Positions 9,130 to 18,802 of a stretch of DNA of 64,000 bases are shown here, piece by piece. The translations under genes and the position numbers were made by a program. This stretch comes from Clavibacter michiganensis. Its GTDB lineage: Bacteria; Actinomycetota; Actinomycetes; Actinomycetales; Microbacteriaceae. The notes below the pieces were generated by a model. It searched no databases, had not been told where the DNA came from, and worked only from the letters and a program-made list of their open reading frames with translations. Position 1 is the first letter of the stretch; each line of letters begins with the position of its first letter. The stretch lies in assembly GCF_021216655.1 (NCBI RefSeq), contig NZ_CP080437.1, positions 372,001 through 436,000 of the forward strand, written 5' to 3'.

Positions 9130-10029
9130 ATGACCGACTCCGCCGCACCCGCCGCCCCGCCCGCCCCTCCCGCCGCCGACCGTCCCGTCCGCGCTCCGCG
9201 CGCGCAGCACGTCCTCGAGGTGCTCCGCACGGAGCGCCTCAGCCCGCACCTCGTCCGCGTGCACCTCGGCGGGGAGGGGACGCGGGCGCTGCTCGAGCAG
9301 GCCGTCCCCGAGCGGCTCGCCGCGACCGACGCCTACGTGAAGCTCATGCTGCCGCAGCCGGGATCCGGCGTCGTGCCGCCGTTCGACCTCCCCGCCCTGC
9401 GCGAGACGCTGCCGCCCGAGGCGCTGCCCGCCGTGCGGACCTACACGCTGCGCCACGCGGATCCGGCCGCGGGCACCTGCGCGATCGACTTCGTGGTGCA
9501 CGGCGACGAGGGACTCGCAGGTCCGTGGGCGGCGACCGCGCAGCCCGGGGACCTGATCGCGGCGAGCGGTCCCGGCGGCCTGTTCCGGCCGACCGACGAT
9601 CCCGCGGTCGCGCGGCTGCTGATCGGGGACGACTCGGCCGTGCCCGCGATCGCCGCGGCGCTCGCCGCGATGCCGGCTGACGCGCGCGGGGTGGCGGTCG
9701 TCGAGGTGGACGGGCCCGCCGACGAGCTCCCGCTCGCGCACCCGGCGGGCGTGGAGCTGCGCTGGATCCACCGCTCGCGCACGCCGGGCGCCGTGCCGGG
9801 CGCGCCGCTCGTCGACGCGGTGCGCGTCATCGAGCGGCCGGACGGCGAGGTCGAGGTCTTCGCGCACGGCGAGCGCGGCGCGATCAAGGAGATCCGCGCG
9901 CTCCTGCAGGACGGCTGGGGCCTCGATCGCCGTGCCCTCTCGCTCTCCGCCTACTGGGCGCTCGGCCGCGCGGAGGACCGCTTCCAGGCGGAGAAGCGCG
10001 AGTCGGTGGGGGCGATCTTCGCGGAGTGA
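9130..10029 (+). CDS. Siderophore-interacting FAD-binding protein
   Basis: This 299-residue protein of the SIP family (ViuB/YqjH-like) is a flavin reductase thought to release iron from ferric siderophores in the cytoplasm. The FAD-binding motif RTYTLRH is at residues 103-109, followed by [16 protein letters not shown], which is typical of the family. The NAD(P)H-binding half continues with [13 protein letters not shown], and the family tail is [27 protein letters not shown] ribosome site precedes the ATG. It is divergent from lipB. No siderophore transporter is adjacent. Confidence 0.9.
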   Translation: MTDSAAPAAPPAPPAADRPVRAPRAQHVLEVLRTERLSPHLVRVHLGGEGTRALLEQAVPERLAATDAYVKLMLPQPGSGVVPPFDLPALRETLPPEALPAVRTYTLRHADPAAGTCAIDFVVHGDEGLAGPWAATAQPGDLIAASGPGGLFRPTDDPAVARLLIGDDSAVPAIAAALAAMPADARGVAVVEVDGPADELPLAHPAGVELRWIHRSRTPGAVPGAPLVDAVRVIERPDGEVEVFAHGERGAIKEIRALLQDGWGLDRRALSLSAYWALGRAEDRFQAEKRESVGAIFAE

Positions 10030-10182
10030 GGGCGCCCCGGAGGAGGAGCCGCCTGTGGACGCGTCCCCCACCGTGCGCCGCGGGCTCCCTATGCTCACCG
10101 GGGTCGTGCCTCCCGAGGCGTCCTCCGCCCGAGGCCGGCCCGCTCGCCGACAGCGCATGTCGCTGACCCGGAAGAGCGCATC

Positions 10183-10761
10183 ATGTGGATCGACGACGAC
10201 GGAACCGTGTCGTCCATGTGGGTGAGCGGGTCGTTCCGCCTCCTGCCGTGGCGGGCCCGCTGGGCCCTCTGGACCGCTGAGCTCGACGAGCTGGCGGACG
10301 ACGTGACCGCGCTCGAGACCGCCGTCGGGAACGCCGCCTCCTGCCGCCGGGAGTGGCCGGACCAGTCGGCGTACCGCATGCGCGAGATCCCGCGTGAGCT
10401 GCGCGGAGGCTTCCGCGGCCTGCGCGACTTCGCCGACGTGCGCGAGCACCTGCTCTCCTTCCCGCTGGCGCTGTCCATGCAGTGGCAGACGGACGTGGTG
10501 CAGGTGGCCGTCGACGTCGTCGACACCGTCCGCCGCAGCACCCGCCGCCGCCTGCTCGCCCGCGGTGCGCGCATCGCGGCGTCGCGGCTCAGGATCCCGG
10601 TGATCGGTCGCTCGGAGACCGGCCCGCCTCTGGCCCGCCGCATCGCCCCGCTCGACGCCTGCGCGGCGCCCGGGCAGCTCGTGGACGACGACGGCGAGCC
10701 CCTGCGCGATCCCTCGCGCTCCGAGCGGCTCGCCGCTGCACGGGCGCGGGCGGAGGGGTGA
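10183..10761 (+). CDS. Hypothetical protein
   Basis: This 192-residue protein has no family I recognise. It starts [13 protein letters not shown] and is rich in Trp and Arg in its first half ([13 protein letters not shown]), with a helical middle and a basic C-terminus. There is no signal peptide or clear membrane span. GGAAGAG lies about 7 nt before the ATG. Codon use is typical of the window. It may be co-transcribed with the next unknown gene, 25 nt or more downstream. Confidence 0.6.
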   Translation: MWIDDDGTVSSMWVSGSFRLLPWRARWALWTAELDELADDVTALETAVGNAASCRREWPDQSAYRMREIPRELRGGFRGLRDFADVREHLLSFPLALSMQWQTDVVQVAVDVVDTVRRSTRRRLLARGARIAASRLRIPVIGRSETGPPLARRIAPLDACAAPGQLVDDDGEPLRDPSRSERLAAARARAEG

Positions 10762-10786
10762 TGGCCGAGGCGGCAGGCCGCCGCCG

Positions 10787-11341
10787 GTGCGCCCGCGCGC
10801 ACGATGCGGGGCGGTCGTCGTGATCCTCCCCTGGCGACGGCGCCCCCGCATCCCCGTCGAGTTCGCGCCGTACGCCCCCCGCTCCTTCCTGCGCAGCACC
10901 GCGGTCCCGCCGTACGAGGACTGGCTGCCGGCCGGGATCGCCGGGCGCATCCGGCTGCCCGGCTACCCGCACCCGTGGGTTATGGCCCGGACCATGTACG
11001 GGGACGACGAGCTCGGTCCCGACGCCTACCGCCTGGTGCTCCCCGAGGAGCTGCGGTACGGCGGCGAGGACGACTGGATGGTGACCATGCCCGACTCGGG
11101 GTTCCTGCCGGGCCCAGAGGGCGGTCTCATCGACGTCGTCACCACCGCGCTCGACGTCCGGTGGGACGCGTCCCCCGAGGCATGGGAGGAGGCGAGGGCG
11201 TGGTTCGTCCGGCACTCCGACCGCTCCTGGGAGCGCCTGACGCGATGGCAGCGCCTGTCGTTCGGCTCGATCTCCGGTCGCCGGAGGAAGGGGCCCGTCG
11301 CGTTCTTCGACGTGGGGCCCTTCGAGGAGCCGTTCGGCTGA
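10787..11341 (+). CDS. Hypothetical protein
   Basis: This protein of up to 184 residues has no recognised domain. It is rich in Pro, Trp and aromatic residues ([23 protein letters not shown]) and has no membrane segment. A GTG at 10820 (product beginning [11 protein letters not shown]) is an alternative start that would shorten it by 11 residues; neither start has a strong ribosome site. It follows another unknown gene on the same strand. Confidence 0.55.
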   Translation: MRPRARCGAVVVILPWRRRPRIPVEFAPYAPRSFLRSTAVPPYEDWLPAGIAGRIRLPGYPHPWVMARTMYGDDELGPDAYRLVLPEELRYGGEDDWMVTMPDSGFLPGPEGGLIDVVTTALDVRWDASPEAWEEARAWFVRHSDRSWERLTRWQRLSFGSISGRRRKGPVAFFDVGPFEEPFG

Positions 11342-11484
11342 GACCGCAGCGTCCGGGCGGCGGAGCCGGGAGCGCGCGCCCGCGCCGCGTCCTCCGGCAC
11401 CCCACGGATCCGCCATGCTGTTCCCTGCGCGTGATGCGGCACGACCGCCCGCGCGGATCCCGTCCCCCCACCCCGGAGACCGCC

Positions 11485-12147
11485 ATGACCGCTTCCGCGT
11501 CCGAGCCCCTGCCCACGCCGATCGCCCCCTCGCCCGACGAGCCGTCGACCGCGGGGATCCCGCACTCCGTGATCGAGGACGTGCTGGGGATCCTCACCGG
11601 CACCTTCGTCGCCTCGTTCGGCCTGTTCCTGCTGCGGGACGCCGGCGCCGTCACGGGCGGCACCGCCGGTCTCGCGCTGCTGCTGAGCTACACGGGCGTG
11701 CTGCCGTTCGGGGTGCTGTTCTTCGTGGTCAACGCGCCGTTCTTCGCGCTCGCGGTGTGGAAGAAGGGGTGGCGGTTCACGATCCGCACGGCCATCTCGG
11801 TCGCGCTCGTGTCGCTGTTCTCGACGCTGCACCCCGCCATGGTCACCGGGCTCGAGCTGCAGCCGGTCTACGGCGTGCTGGCGGGGAACCTGCTCGTGGG
11901 GATCGGGCTGCTGGTGGTCTTCCGGCACGGATCCAGCCTCGGCGGGTTCAACATCGTCGCGCTCATCGTGCAGGAGCGGTTCGGGTTCCGGGCCGGGTAC
12001 GCGCAGATGATCCTCGACGTGGTCGTCATCCTGCTGGGCCTCACGGTCGTGTCCGTGGGCGGCGTCGTGATGTCGGCGCTCGGCGCGGTGCTGCTCAACC
12101 TGGTGCTCGCGCTCAACCACCGGCCGGGGCGCTACACCGGGATCTGA
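11485..12147 (+). CDS. YitT family membrane protein
   Basis: This 220-residue integral membrane protein has five to six hydrophobic segments, starting with IEDVLGILTGTFVASFGLFLL and the conserved GAVTGGTAGLALLLSY, then GVLFFVVNAPFFALAVWKKGWRFTIRT and a final ALGAVLLNLVLALNH. These match the DUF161 part of YitT proteins, whose transport or channel role is not known. This copy lacks the C-terminal DUF2179 domain of Bacillus members. The ATG at 11485 has GGAG 7 nt upstream; a longer open frame exists but has no such support. Confidence 0.85.
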   Translation: MTASASEPLPTPIAPSPDEPSTAGIPHSVIEDVLGILTGTFVASFGLFLLRDAGAVTGGTAGLALLLSYTGVLPFGVLFFVVNAPFFALAVWKKGWRFTIRTAISVALVSLFSTLHPAMVTGLELQPVYGVLAGNLLVGIGLLVVFRHGSSLGGFNIVALIVQERFGFRAGYAQMILDVVVILLGLTVVSVGGVVMSALGAVLLNLVLALNHRPGRYTGI

Positions 12148-12157
12148 TCCGCGGCGG

Positions 12158-12876
<719 letters not shown>

Positions 12877-12948
12877 ACGCATCACCGTGGCGCTGTGCGA
12901 CCATTTCCACATGAGGCGGAATTCGCCTCGACGATCTGGGGGGATCAA

Positions 12949-15900
12949 TTGGGGGAGCACCACTCTGCCGTCCGCCGTGCCTCGACACGGGGGACGCGCA
13001 CCGCATCCGCACGCGCACGACTCATCGCCGCCGTCACGGGGCTCAGCCTCGGGGTGACGCTGCTCGTCGCCGTGGAGCCGACCGCGGCTCCGGCCGAGGC
13101 CGCCACGGCGGGCACCGCTGCGTCGACCGCGCGCGTCATCGCGCCCGGCACGAGCGTCGTGCAGCCGGCCGCGACCGACGGTGCGCCGACCACCGCGTCG
13201 ATGATGCGCCTGCTGCAGGCGACCGCCGCAGCGGCGCCGTTCACCGCGACGCCCGCGCCCGTCATCACCGGCAAGGCCGTCATCGGCCAGCGTCTCCTCG
13301 CCACCACCGCGCGCTGGACCCCCGCCGCGACGACGAGCACGTACGCGTGGCTCGTCGACGGCGTGCCCGTGAGCGGGCAGACGAGCACCGCGTACACGGT
13401 GCGCGCCGCCGACGCGGGATCCGTCATCACGGTCGCCGTCACCGGCAGCCGCTCCGGCTACGACACGAGCACGCAGACGAGCGCGCCGACCGCGACCGTC
13501 CCGACGCCCGTCGTCGCGCCGTTCACCGCCGCCCCGGCGCCCACCATCGCCGGATCCCCGCAGGTGGGCTTCACGCTCACCGCGCGGTCCGGCACCTGGA
13601 CTCCGTGGCCGACCTTCTCCTACGCCTGGACCCGCGACGGCGTGCTGATCGCCGGCCAGACCGGCGTCACCTACCGGGTCGCCGAGGCGGACCGCGGTGC
13701 GGACCTCGCCGTGACCGTCGCCGGCACGAAGACGGGGTACTCGACGACGACCCGGACGAGCGACGCGATGAGCGTGCCCGCCCCGACGCCGACGGCCACG
13801 CCGCCGACGGCTCCGACGCCGACCCCGACGGTCGCGCCGACGCAGGCGCCCACGCCGACCCCGACCCCGACTGTCGCGCCGACGCAGGCGCCCACGCCGA
13901 CCCCGACCCCGACTGTCGCGCCGACGCAGGCCCCGACGCCCACCCCGACGCCCACCCCGACCCCGACGGTCGCCCCCACGACCGCGCCGACCCCGGCGCC
14001 CACGACGCCCGCCGCCGCGCCCTTCACAGCCGCCGCGACGCCCACCATCGCTGGCACCGCGCGCGTCGGATTCACGGTGTCCGCGCGCGCCGGGGTGTGG
14101 ACCCCGTGGCCGACGTTCTCCTACGCATGGCTGCGCGACGGGGTCGTGATCGCCGGCCAGACCGGCGTGACCTACCGCGTGCAGGCCGGGGACGCGGGAT
14201 CCCGCATCAGCGTCACCGTGACGGGCACGAAGACCGGCTACGCGACGAAGTCGCTGACGAGCGCGGAGCTCCAGGTCCCGGCCGCGAGCACGCCGACGCC
14301 CACCCCGGCCCCGACGACGCCCGCGCCGACACCCACCGCGACGCCGGGCACGCCGACGCCGACGCCCACCGCGACGACGCCCGTCCCGACCCCGGAGCCC
14401 ACCGCCCCGGCCGAGGACGCGCCGTTCTCGGCGGCCGCCACCCCGACCATCGCCGGCACCGCCCGCGTCGGATTCACGCTGTCCGCGCGCGCCGGGGTCT
14501 GGACGCCCTGGCCGACCTTCTCCTACCAGTGGACCCGCGACGGGGTCGCCATCGACGGCCAGACCGCCGTCACCTACCGCGTGCAGGAGGGCGACCAGGG
14601 CACCACCATCGCCGTGATCGTCACCGGCACGAAGACCGGGTACGTGACGCAGGCGCTCCCGAGCGACGGCCTCCTCGTGCCCCTGCCCGAGTCGACGCCG
14701 GAGCCCACCGTGCCCACGCCGGACCCGACGCCCGCCCCCGACGTCGCGTTCGAGACCGTCGGCACCCCGTCCATCACCGGCCTCGGCCGCGTGGACTACA
14801 CGCTCAATGCGAAGTCCGGCACGTGGTCGCCGTGGCCGTCCTTCTCCTACGCGTGGCTGCGCGACGGCGTCGCGATCCCCGACCAGACCGGCGCGAGCTA
14901 CCGGGTCGTCGCGAGCGACGTGGGCACGAGCATCTCGGTCGCCGTCACCGGCACGAAGACCGGGTATGTCACGCAGACCGTGACGAGCCCCGGCGTCGCC
15001 GTCGTCGCGACGCCCGTCACGCCGCCGCCGCCCGCGCCGTCCGTCCCGTTCGAGGCGACGACGACGCCCGTGATCCAGGGATCGCCCGTCGCCGGCAGCC
15101 CCCTGCGGGTCGAGACGCCCGCATGGACTCCGGAGGCCACCGCGTACGCCTACGCGTGGGCCCGCGACGGCGTGACCGTGCTCGGCGCGACCGACGCGAC
15201 GTACACGGTGCGCCGCGCGGACGCCGGGTCGCGGATCACCGTGACGGTCACCGGCACGCGCTCCGGCTACAAGGCCACGAGCGTGACGAGCGAGCCGACC
15301 GCCGTCGTGGTCGACGCCCTCGACGTGCCGCCCGCCGAGCCCGCGCCGTCGCCCGACGACCAGCCGTTCACGGACACGCCGAGCCCGACCATCACGGGTG
15401 ACGCGAGCGTGGGATCCACCCTCACGGCCGAGACGCCCGCGTGGACCCCCGAGGCCACCGCGCTCTCCTACGTGTGGAAGCGCAACGGCGTCGTCGTCCC
15501 CGGCCGCACCGCGTCGACCTACGTGCCCGCTCCGCGTGATGCCGGATCGCAGGTCACCGTGACCGTCACCGGGCGGGCCGACGGCGTCGCGCCGACGTCC
15601 CGCACGTCCGTGCCGCGCCAGATCGCGTCGACAGGCGAGGGCTACGACGTCGTCGTGATCCTCGGCCAGTCGAACGCGCAGGGCGTCGGCACCGGCTGGG
15701 ATCCGTCCATCGACGTCAGCGTGCCCGGCCTCGACCAGCTCGCCGGCAGCGGCGCCAAGGCCGGGCAGATCGTGCCCGCCAAGGACTCGCTGAGCCACGT
15801 GACCACCTGGACCACCTCCGGCGGCGTGCAGGCCGTCGGCCCCGGGATGGAGCTCGGTCGGCACATGCTCGCCGACGCCCGCCCGGGCCGGAAGGTGCTG

Positions 15901-16407
15901 CTCGTCCCCGCGGCGATGGCGTCCACCTCGATGACGGGCGACGGCACCTACGCGTGGAACCCCGCCGACACCCGGTCGCGCATCAACCTGTTCACCCGCG
16001 CGCTCGGGCAGATCGACGCCGCGCTCGCGCAGGATCCCGACAACCGCCTCGTCGCGGTCGTCTGGGCCCAGGGCGAGTCCGACGCGACCCGCACGAACGC
16101 CGCCGGCTACCAGTCGATGCTGCTCGACCTCGTCGACCGGCTGAACACGCGGTACGGCGCGGTGCCGTTCCTCATCGGCGGCATGGTGCCCGAGTGGCTG
16201 AACGTGTCGACGCTGCGCCAGGCCATCGACACCGCGCAGCAGGGCATGCCCGCGCTGCGTGCGAACGTGTCGTACATCCCGGGAGCCGCGGGCTACAGCA
16301 GGGCCGAGGACTCGATCCACTACACGGCGGCCGGTGCCCGGGCCATGGGCGACAAGTACTTCGCCGCCTACCAGCGGGCCACGGGCGCGGTGCAGCTGTC
16401 GAAGTAG
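12949..16407 (+). CDS. Secreted multi-Ig-repeat protein with a GQSN-type (sialate O-acetylesterase-like) esterase domain
   Basis: About 1152 residues. A basic N-terminus, a hydrophobic stretch ([18 protein letters not shown]) and an Ala-rich cleavage region form a Sec signal peptide. Seven repeats of ~85 residues follow, each with the pattern TPxIxG...[15 protein letters not shown]...GQT...YxV...TVTGTKTGY. Pro/Thr linkers separate repeats 2-3 and 3-4. The C-terminal ~260 residues form an SGNH-type esterase of the SASA/CE6 kind: ILGQSNAQG (nucleophile Ser), WAQGESD and DSIHYT (catalytic Asp/His region). It probably removes acetyl groups from a polysaccharide outside the cell. There is no LPXTG or membrane anchor. 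The TTG at 12949 has GGGGGG about 6 nt upstream; an in-frame GTG at 12895 is the alternative. Substrate unknown. Confidence 0.85.
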   Translation: MGEHHSAVRRASTRGTRTASARARLIAAVTGLSLGVTLLVAVEPTAAPAEAATAGTAASTARVIAPGTSVVQPAATDGAPTTASMMRLLQATAAAAPFTATPAPVITGKAVIGQRLLATTARWTPAATTSTYAWLVDGVPVSGQTSTAYTVRAADAGSVITVAVTGSRSGYDTSTQTSAPTATVPTPVVAPFTAAPAPTIAGSPQVGFTLTARSGTWTPWPTFSYAWTRDGVLIAGQTGVTYRVAEADRGADLAVTVAGTKTGYSTTTRTSDAMSVPAPTPTATPPTAPTPTPTVAPTQAPTPTPTPTVAPTQAPTPTPTPTVAPTQAPTPTPTPTPTPTVAPTTAPTPAPTTPAAAPFTAAATPTIAGTARVGFTVSARAGVWTPWPTFSYAWLRDGVVIAGQTGVTYRVQAGDAGSRISVTVTGTKTGYATKSLTSAELQVPAASTPTPTPAPTTPAPTPTATPGTPTPTPTATTPVPTPEPTAPAEDAPFSAAATPTIAGTARVGFTLSARAGVWTPWPTFSYQWTRDGVAIDGQTAVTYRVQEGDQGTTIAVIVTGTKTGYVTQALPSDGLLVPLPESTPEPTVPTPDPTPAPDVAFETVGTPSITGLGRVDYTLNAKSGTWSPWPSFSYAWLRDGVAIPDQTGASYRVVASDVGTSISVAVTGTKTGYVTQTVTSPGVAVVATPVTPPPPAPSVPFEATTTPVIQGSPVAGSPLRVETPAWTPEATAYAYAWARDGVTVLGATDATYTVRRADAGSRITVTVTGTRSGYKATSVTSEPTAVVVDALDVPPAEPAPSPDDQPFTDTPSPTITGDASVGSTLTAETPAWTPEATALSYVWKRNGVVVPGRTASTYVPAPRDAGSQVTVTVTGRADGVAPTSRTSVPRQIASTGEGYDVVVILGQSNAQGVGTGWDPSIDVSVPGLDQLAGSGAKAGQIVPAKDSLSHVTTWTTSGGVQAVGPGMELGRHMLADARPGRKVLLVPAAMASTSMTGDGTYAWNPADTRSRINLFTRALGQIDAALAQDPDNRLVAVVWAQGESDATRTNAAGYQSMLLDLVDRLNTRYGAVPFLIGGMVPEWLNVSTLRQAIDTAQQGMPALRANVSYIPGAAGYSRAEDSIHYTAAGARAMGDKYFAAYQRATGAVQLSK
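13234..15630 (+). repeat. Seven Ig-like repeat units in the secreted esterase
   Basis: Units of about 260 bp code for ~85-residue repeats. Units 2 to 5 are closest to each other (shared core [11 protein letters not shown] or near variants). Units 1, 6 and 7 are more diverged ([18 protein letters not shown]). The Pro/Thr linkers lie between units 2-3 and 3-4. Confidence 0.85.
13831..13944 (+). repeat. 42-bp tandem repeat in the Pro/Thr linker
   Basis: Two exact 42-bp copies (13831-13872 and 13873-13914) and a partial third encode the 14-residue unit [14 protein letters not shown]. The period is a multiple of three, so copy-number change would keep the frame. Confidence 0.85.
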
Positions 16408-16411
16408 GGGA

Positions 16412-16446
16412 GGCGGGCGGCCGCACGCGATGACCGGCCGCCTGCC
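16412..16446. terminator. Hairpin between convergent genes
   Basis: A 12-bp stem (16412-16423 with 16435-16446, one G-T pair) lies between the secreted esterase and the cation transporter and could end transcription from both sides. Confidence 0.55.
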
Positions 16447-16464
16447 GTCCGGAGGGCTCGGGCG

Positions 16465-17169
16465 TCAGCAGCAGGCGTCGCGGTGGGCGTCGGCGTCGGC
16501 GTCCGCGTCGGCCTGCCGCTCGCCCGTGAGCGCGCCGACGGGCACGGTGCACGCGTCGCCGCGCCACGCCTCGAGGCCCTCGCGGACGGCGAACGCGGCG
16601 ATCGCGAGCCCTGCGACGGGATCCGCCCACCACCAGCCCAGCCCGGCGTCGAGCAGCAGCCCGACGAGGAGCGCGGCCGACAGCCACGCGCACACGAGGG
16701 TCTGCCGGGAGTCGGCGACCGCGCTCGCGGAGCCGAGCTCGGTGCCCGTGCGGCGCTCGAGCAGGCTCAGGGCCGGCATCACGGCGAGGCTCAGTGCCGC
16801 GAGGACGATGCCCGTGGTGCTCGGGCGCGCCTCGGATCCGCCCGCCAGCGCGAGCACGGCGTCCACGCTCACGTAGGCCGCGAGCCCGAGGAACGACACC
16901 GCGATCAGCCGGAGGGCCGTGCGCTCGCGCGCCTCCGGATCCGGAGCGGAGAACTGCCACGCGACGGCGGACGCGGCGAGCACCTCCACGATCGAGTCGA
17001 GCCCGAACGCGACGAGCGCGGTGGACGACGCGACGGCGCCGGCCGTCAGCGCGACCACGGCCTCGACCGTGTTCCACGCGATGGTGCCCGCGACGATCCA
17101 GCGGATGCGGCGGCGCAGCACGTCGCGGCGCGCGATCGTGAGTCCCGGCGCCGGGGCGATGCCGCTCAT
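16465..17169 (-). CDS. Cation diffusion facilitator-like efflux protein
   Basis: This 234-residue protein has six hydrophobic segments. Candidate metal ligands are Glu36 and Asp58 with Glu62 (GLDSIVE) in the second span, ADS in SASAVADSRQT of the fourth-fifth region and WADPVAGL in the next span, the pattern of the CDF family that exports divalent metals by proton exchange. The C-terminus ends [14 protein letters not shown], a short Asp/His/Cys metal-binding tail, in place of the usual cytoplasmic domain. The ATG overlaps the cmtR stop as ATGA, so the pump is made together with its sensor, which points to cadmium, lead or zinc as substrate. Confidence 0.85.
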   Translation of the reverse strand: MSGIAPAPGLTIARRDVLRRRIRWIVAGTIAWNTVEAVVALTAGAVASSTALVAFGLDSIVEVLAASAVAWQFSAPDPEARERTALRLIAVSFLGLAAYVSVDAVLALAGGSEARPSTTGIVLAALSLAVMPALSLLERRTGTELGSASAVADSRQTLVCAWLSAALLVGLLLDAGLGWWWADPVAGLAIAAFAVREGLEAWRGDACTVPVGALTGERQADADADADAHRDACC

Positions 17170-17519
17170 GCGCCCGCCGCGCAGCAGCCGGGGTCGCAGA
17201 GCGCCGGGTCCACGCACGCCCGGTCGTCGTCCACCGCGAGCACGACCTCCACGAGCGCGCCGAGCCCGCGGGCGATGCGCGGATCCTGGATCTCGTAGCG
17301 CGTGCTGCGCCCCTCGGGCACCGTGCGCACGATGCCGCAGCCGCGCAGGCACGCCAGGTGGTTGGAGACGTTCTGGCGCGTGAGGCCGAGCGTCTCGGCG
17401 AGGAGCGCGGGGTAGGCGGGGCCGTCGAGCAGCTCCATGAGGATCCGCGCCCGGGTCGGATCCGCGAGCGCACGGCCGAGCCGGGTCATGACGTCGAGGC
17501 GCGGAGCGAGGGTGGGCAT
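17166..17519 (-). CDS. cmtR: CmtR-type Cd/Pb-sensing ArsR family repressor
   Basis: This 117-residue winged-helix protein, counted from the ATG at 17519, places cysteines at 57, 61 and 102: C57-LRG-C61 in the recognition helix region (NVSNHLACLRGC) and C102 in the C-terminal helix (DDDRACVDP). These are the three ligand positions and numbering I recall for mycobacterial CmtR, which leaves DNA on binding Cd(II) or Pb(II). Extra cysteines at 108, 112 and 113 lie in the tail. A longer frame exists upstream, but the promoter and dyad lie inside it, so the short start is correct. It likely represses its own operon with the coupled efflux gene. Confidence 0.9.
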   Translation of the reverse strand: MPTLAPRLDVMTRLGRALADPTRARILMELLDGPAYPALLAETLGLTRQNVSNHLACLRGCGIVRTVPEGRSTRYEIQDPRIARGLGALVEVVLAVDDDRACVDPALCDPGCCAAGA

Positions 17520-17525
17520 GCGACG

Positions 17526-17547
17526 ACGGTACAGCGATGGCTGTACC
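17526..17547 (-). promoter_or_regulatory. cmtR promoter -10 overlapped by an operator-like dyad
   Basis: TACCGT (17526-17531, minus strand) ends 6 nt before the cmtR ATG, a leaderless layout. GGTACAGC and its exact inverse GCTGTACC, separated by 4 nt (17528-17547), overlap this box, where a repressor would block transcription. Confidence 0.65.
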
Positions 17548-17629
17548 GATGTCGAGTGGCGGGGCTGTGACGGTCTGCCAGGATCAGGAGGACGCCCCAC
17601 CCGCGGGCGACGTCCCGACCGGAGGATCC

Positions 17630-18067
17630 ATGGCCGAGCGCATCCCGCACGTCGTCTTCGTCTGCGCCCGCAACGGCGGCAAGTCCCAGCTCGCGGCCGC
17701 CCTCATGCGGCAGGCGGCGGGCGACGCGGTCGCCGTCACGTCGGCGGGCACGGATCCCGGCACCTCGCTGAACGCGCTCGCGGTCGAGTCGCTCGCCGAG
17801 CTCGGCATCGACGTGGCGGGCGAGCGCCCGAAGCCGCTCACCGACGACATGGTGCGCGAGGCCGACCTCGTGGTCGTGCTCGGCGCGGAGGCGCACGTGG
17901 ACGGCGACCAGGACGTCGCGATCGAGACGTGGATCACGGACGAGCCGTCCGAGCGCGGCATCGACGGCATGGAGCGGATGCGGCTCGTGCGCGACGACAT
18001 CCGCGCGCGCGTCGAGGAGCTGCGCGCCCGGCTCGGCGGCGTCGAGGGCGACCCGGCGGCGCGCTAG
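17630..18067 (+). CDS. arsC: Arsenate reductase, arsenate-mycothiol transferase type
   Basis: This 145-residue protein of the low-molecular-weight phosphatase fold has the P-loop CARNGGKS (Cys12 to Ser19). Lys replaces the usual Arg, as I recall in the corynebacterial enzymes that join arsenate to mycothiol before reduction. The C-terminal block EPSERGIDGMERMRLVRDDIRARVEELRARL also resembles those enzymes. The start at 17630 has GGAGG 5 nt upstream; a frame extending further up lacks this. It is divergent from cmtR. No arsenite pump is visible nearby, so arsenite would need export by a pump elsewhere. Confidence 0.85.
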   Translation: MAERIPHVVFVCARNGGKSQLAAALMRQAAGDAVAVTSAGTDPGTSLNALAVESLAELGIDVAGERPKPLTDDMVREADLVVVLGAEAHVDGDQDVAIETWITDEPSERGIDGMERMRLVRDDIRARVEELRARLGGVEGDPAAR

Positions 18068-18087
18068 GCCCCGACGCGCGGCGGCTG

Positions 18088-18110
18088 GTCGACGCGGGCT
18101 ACGCGTCGAC
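18088..18110. terminator. Hairpin between arsC and the TetR gene
   Basis: A perfect 9-bp stem (18088-18096 with 18102-18110, 5-nt loop) starts 20 nt after arsC and runs into the last codons of the convergent TetR gene. Confidence 0.5.
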
Positions 18111-18725
18111 GTGCGCCGGCCGGTCGACCCGGCGGGCGACGAGCGCGTCCACGTGCCGCTCGAGCACGCCGAGCGCGCGGGCGCTGCGGGCCGGATCCGG
18201 CTCCTCCACGAGCAGCTGCAGCGCCAGGCCCGCGAGCAGCGCCTGCAGGTGGTCGGCCTCGGCCTCGGGATCCGCGTCGGGCCGGAGCAGGCCAGCTGCG
18301 CGCAGCTGCGCGAGCTGCTCGAGGCAGGTCTCGCGTGCGGCCGCGTGCGCGGCGGCTCGCACCTCGCGCAGCCGCGGGTGCGACGCCGCGTCGGCGAGGA
18401 GCGCGGCCGTGACCTCGGCCTCTCCCCGTCGTCCGTCGTCCAGCGGCAGGTGCTCCGCGAGGATCCGCACGGCCCGCCGCCGCGCGTCCGGATCGGTGCG
18501 GCGGCTCCGGATGCGGCCGTCGATGCGCCGGGCGACGAGTCCGGTGGCGTGGGCGACGAGGTCGATGCGGCTGGGGAAGCTGTGGCGCAGGGATCCGGTG
18601 GAGAGGCCCGCCTCGGCGGCGACCGTGCGGACCGAGACGCCGCTCGCGCCGTCGCGCCGGATGACCCGCCAGACCGCCTCGGCGAGCTCGTCCTCGCGGC
18701 GGGCGTGGTCGATCAGGCGCGGCAT
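18099..18725 (-). CDS. TetR/AcrR family regulator
   Basis: This 208-residue protein has a TetR N-terminal helix-turn-helix at about residues 10-55 (AVWRVIRRDGASGVSVRTVAAEAGLSTGSLRHSFPSRIDLVAHA), resembling BetI-type members, followed by a helical ligand domain (TetR_C-like, LLAGLALQLLVEEPDP). It is divergent from a carboxylesterase gene with only 77 bp between starts, so it likely controls that gene. The start is fixed by a TACCGT box 6 nt upstream and the absence of a ribosome site. Confidence 0.88.
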   Translation of the reverse strand: MPRLIDHARREDELAEAVWRVIRRDGASGVSVRTVAAEAGLSTGSLRHSFPSRIDLVAHATGLVARRIDGRIRSRRTDPDARRRAVRILAEHLPLDDGRRGEAEVTAALLADAASHPRLREVRAAAHAAARETCLEQLAQLRAAGLLRPDADPEAEADHLQALLAGLALQLLVEEPDPARSARALGVLERHVDALVARRVDRPAHVDA

Positions 18726-18731
18726 GGCGTC

Positions 18732-18737
18732 ACGGTA
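18732..18737 (-). promoter_or_regulatory. Candidate -10 box of the TetR gene, leaderless
   Basis: TACCGT on the minus strand ends 6 nt before the ATG at 18725. Confidence 0.55.
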
Positions 18738-18789
18738 GCACCGGGATCCGACGTGCCCGTGGGCCTCCCGGCGAACGCCTCCCGAACGG

Positions 18790-18795
18790 TAGCGT
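18790..18795 (+). promoter_or_regulatory. Candidate -10 box of the carboxylesterase gene, leaderless
   Basis: TAGCGT ends 7 nt before the ATG at 18803. It faces away from the TetR promoter 53 bp to the left. Confidence 0.55.
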
Positions 18796-18802
18796 CGAGC
18801 GG

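Noticed and set aside
7333-10950. Very long open frame of 1205 codons containing lipA
   Set aside because: Only the last ~331 codons match lipoyl synthase; upstream it overlaps lipB and the siderophore-interacting gene and has Arg/Ala/Pro-rich shadow composition.
13831-13944. Regular repeats as a possible CRISPR array
   Set aside because: The units are directly adjacent without spacers, have a 42-bp period in frame and encode a Pro/Thr linker.
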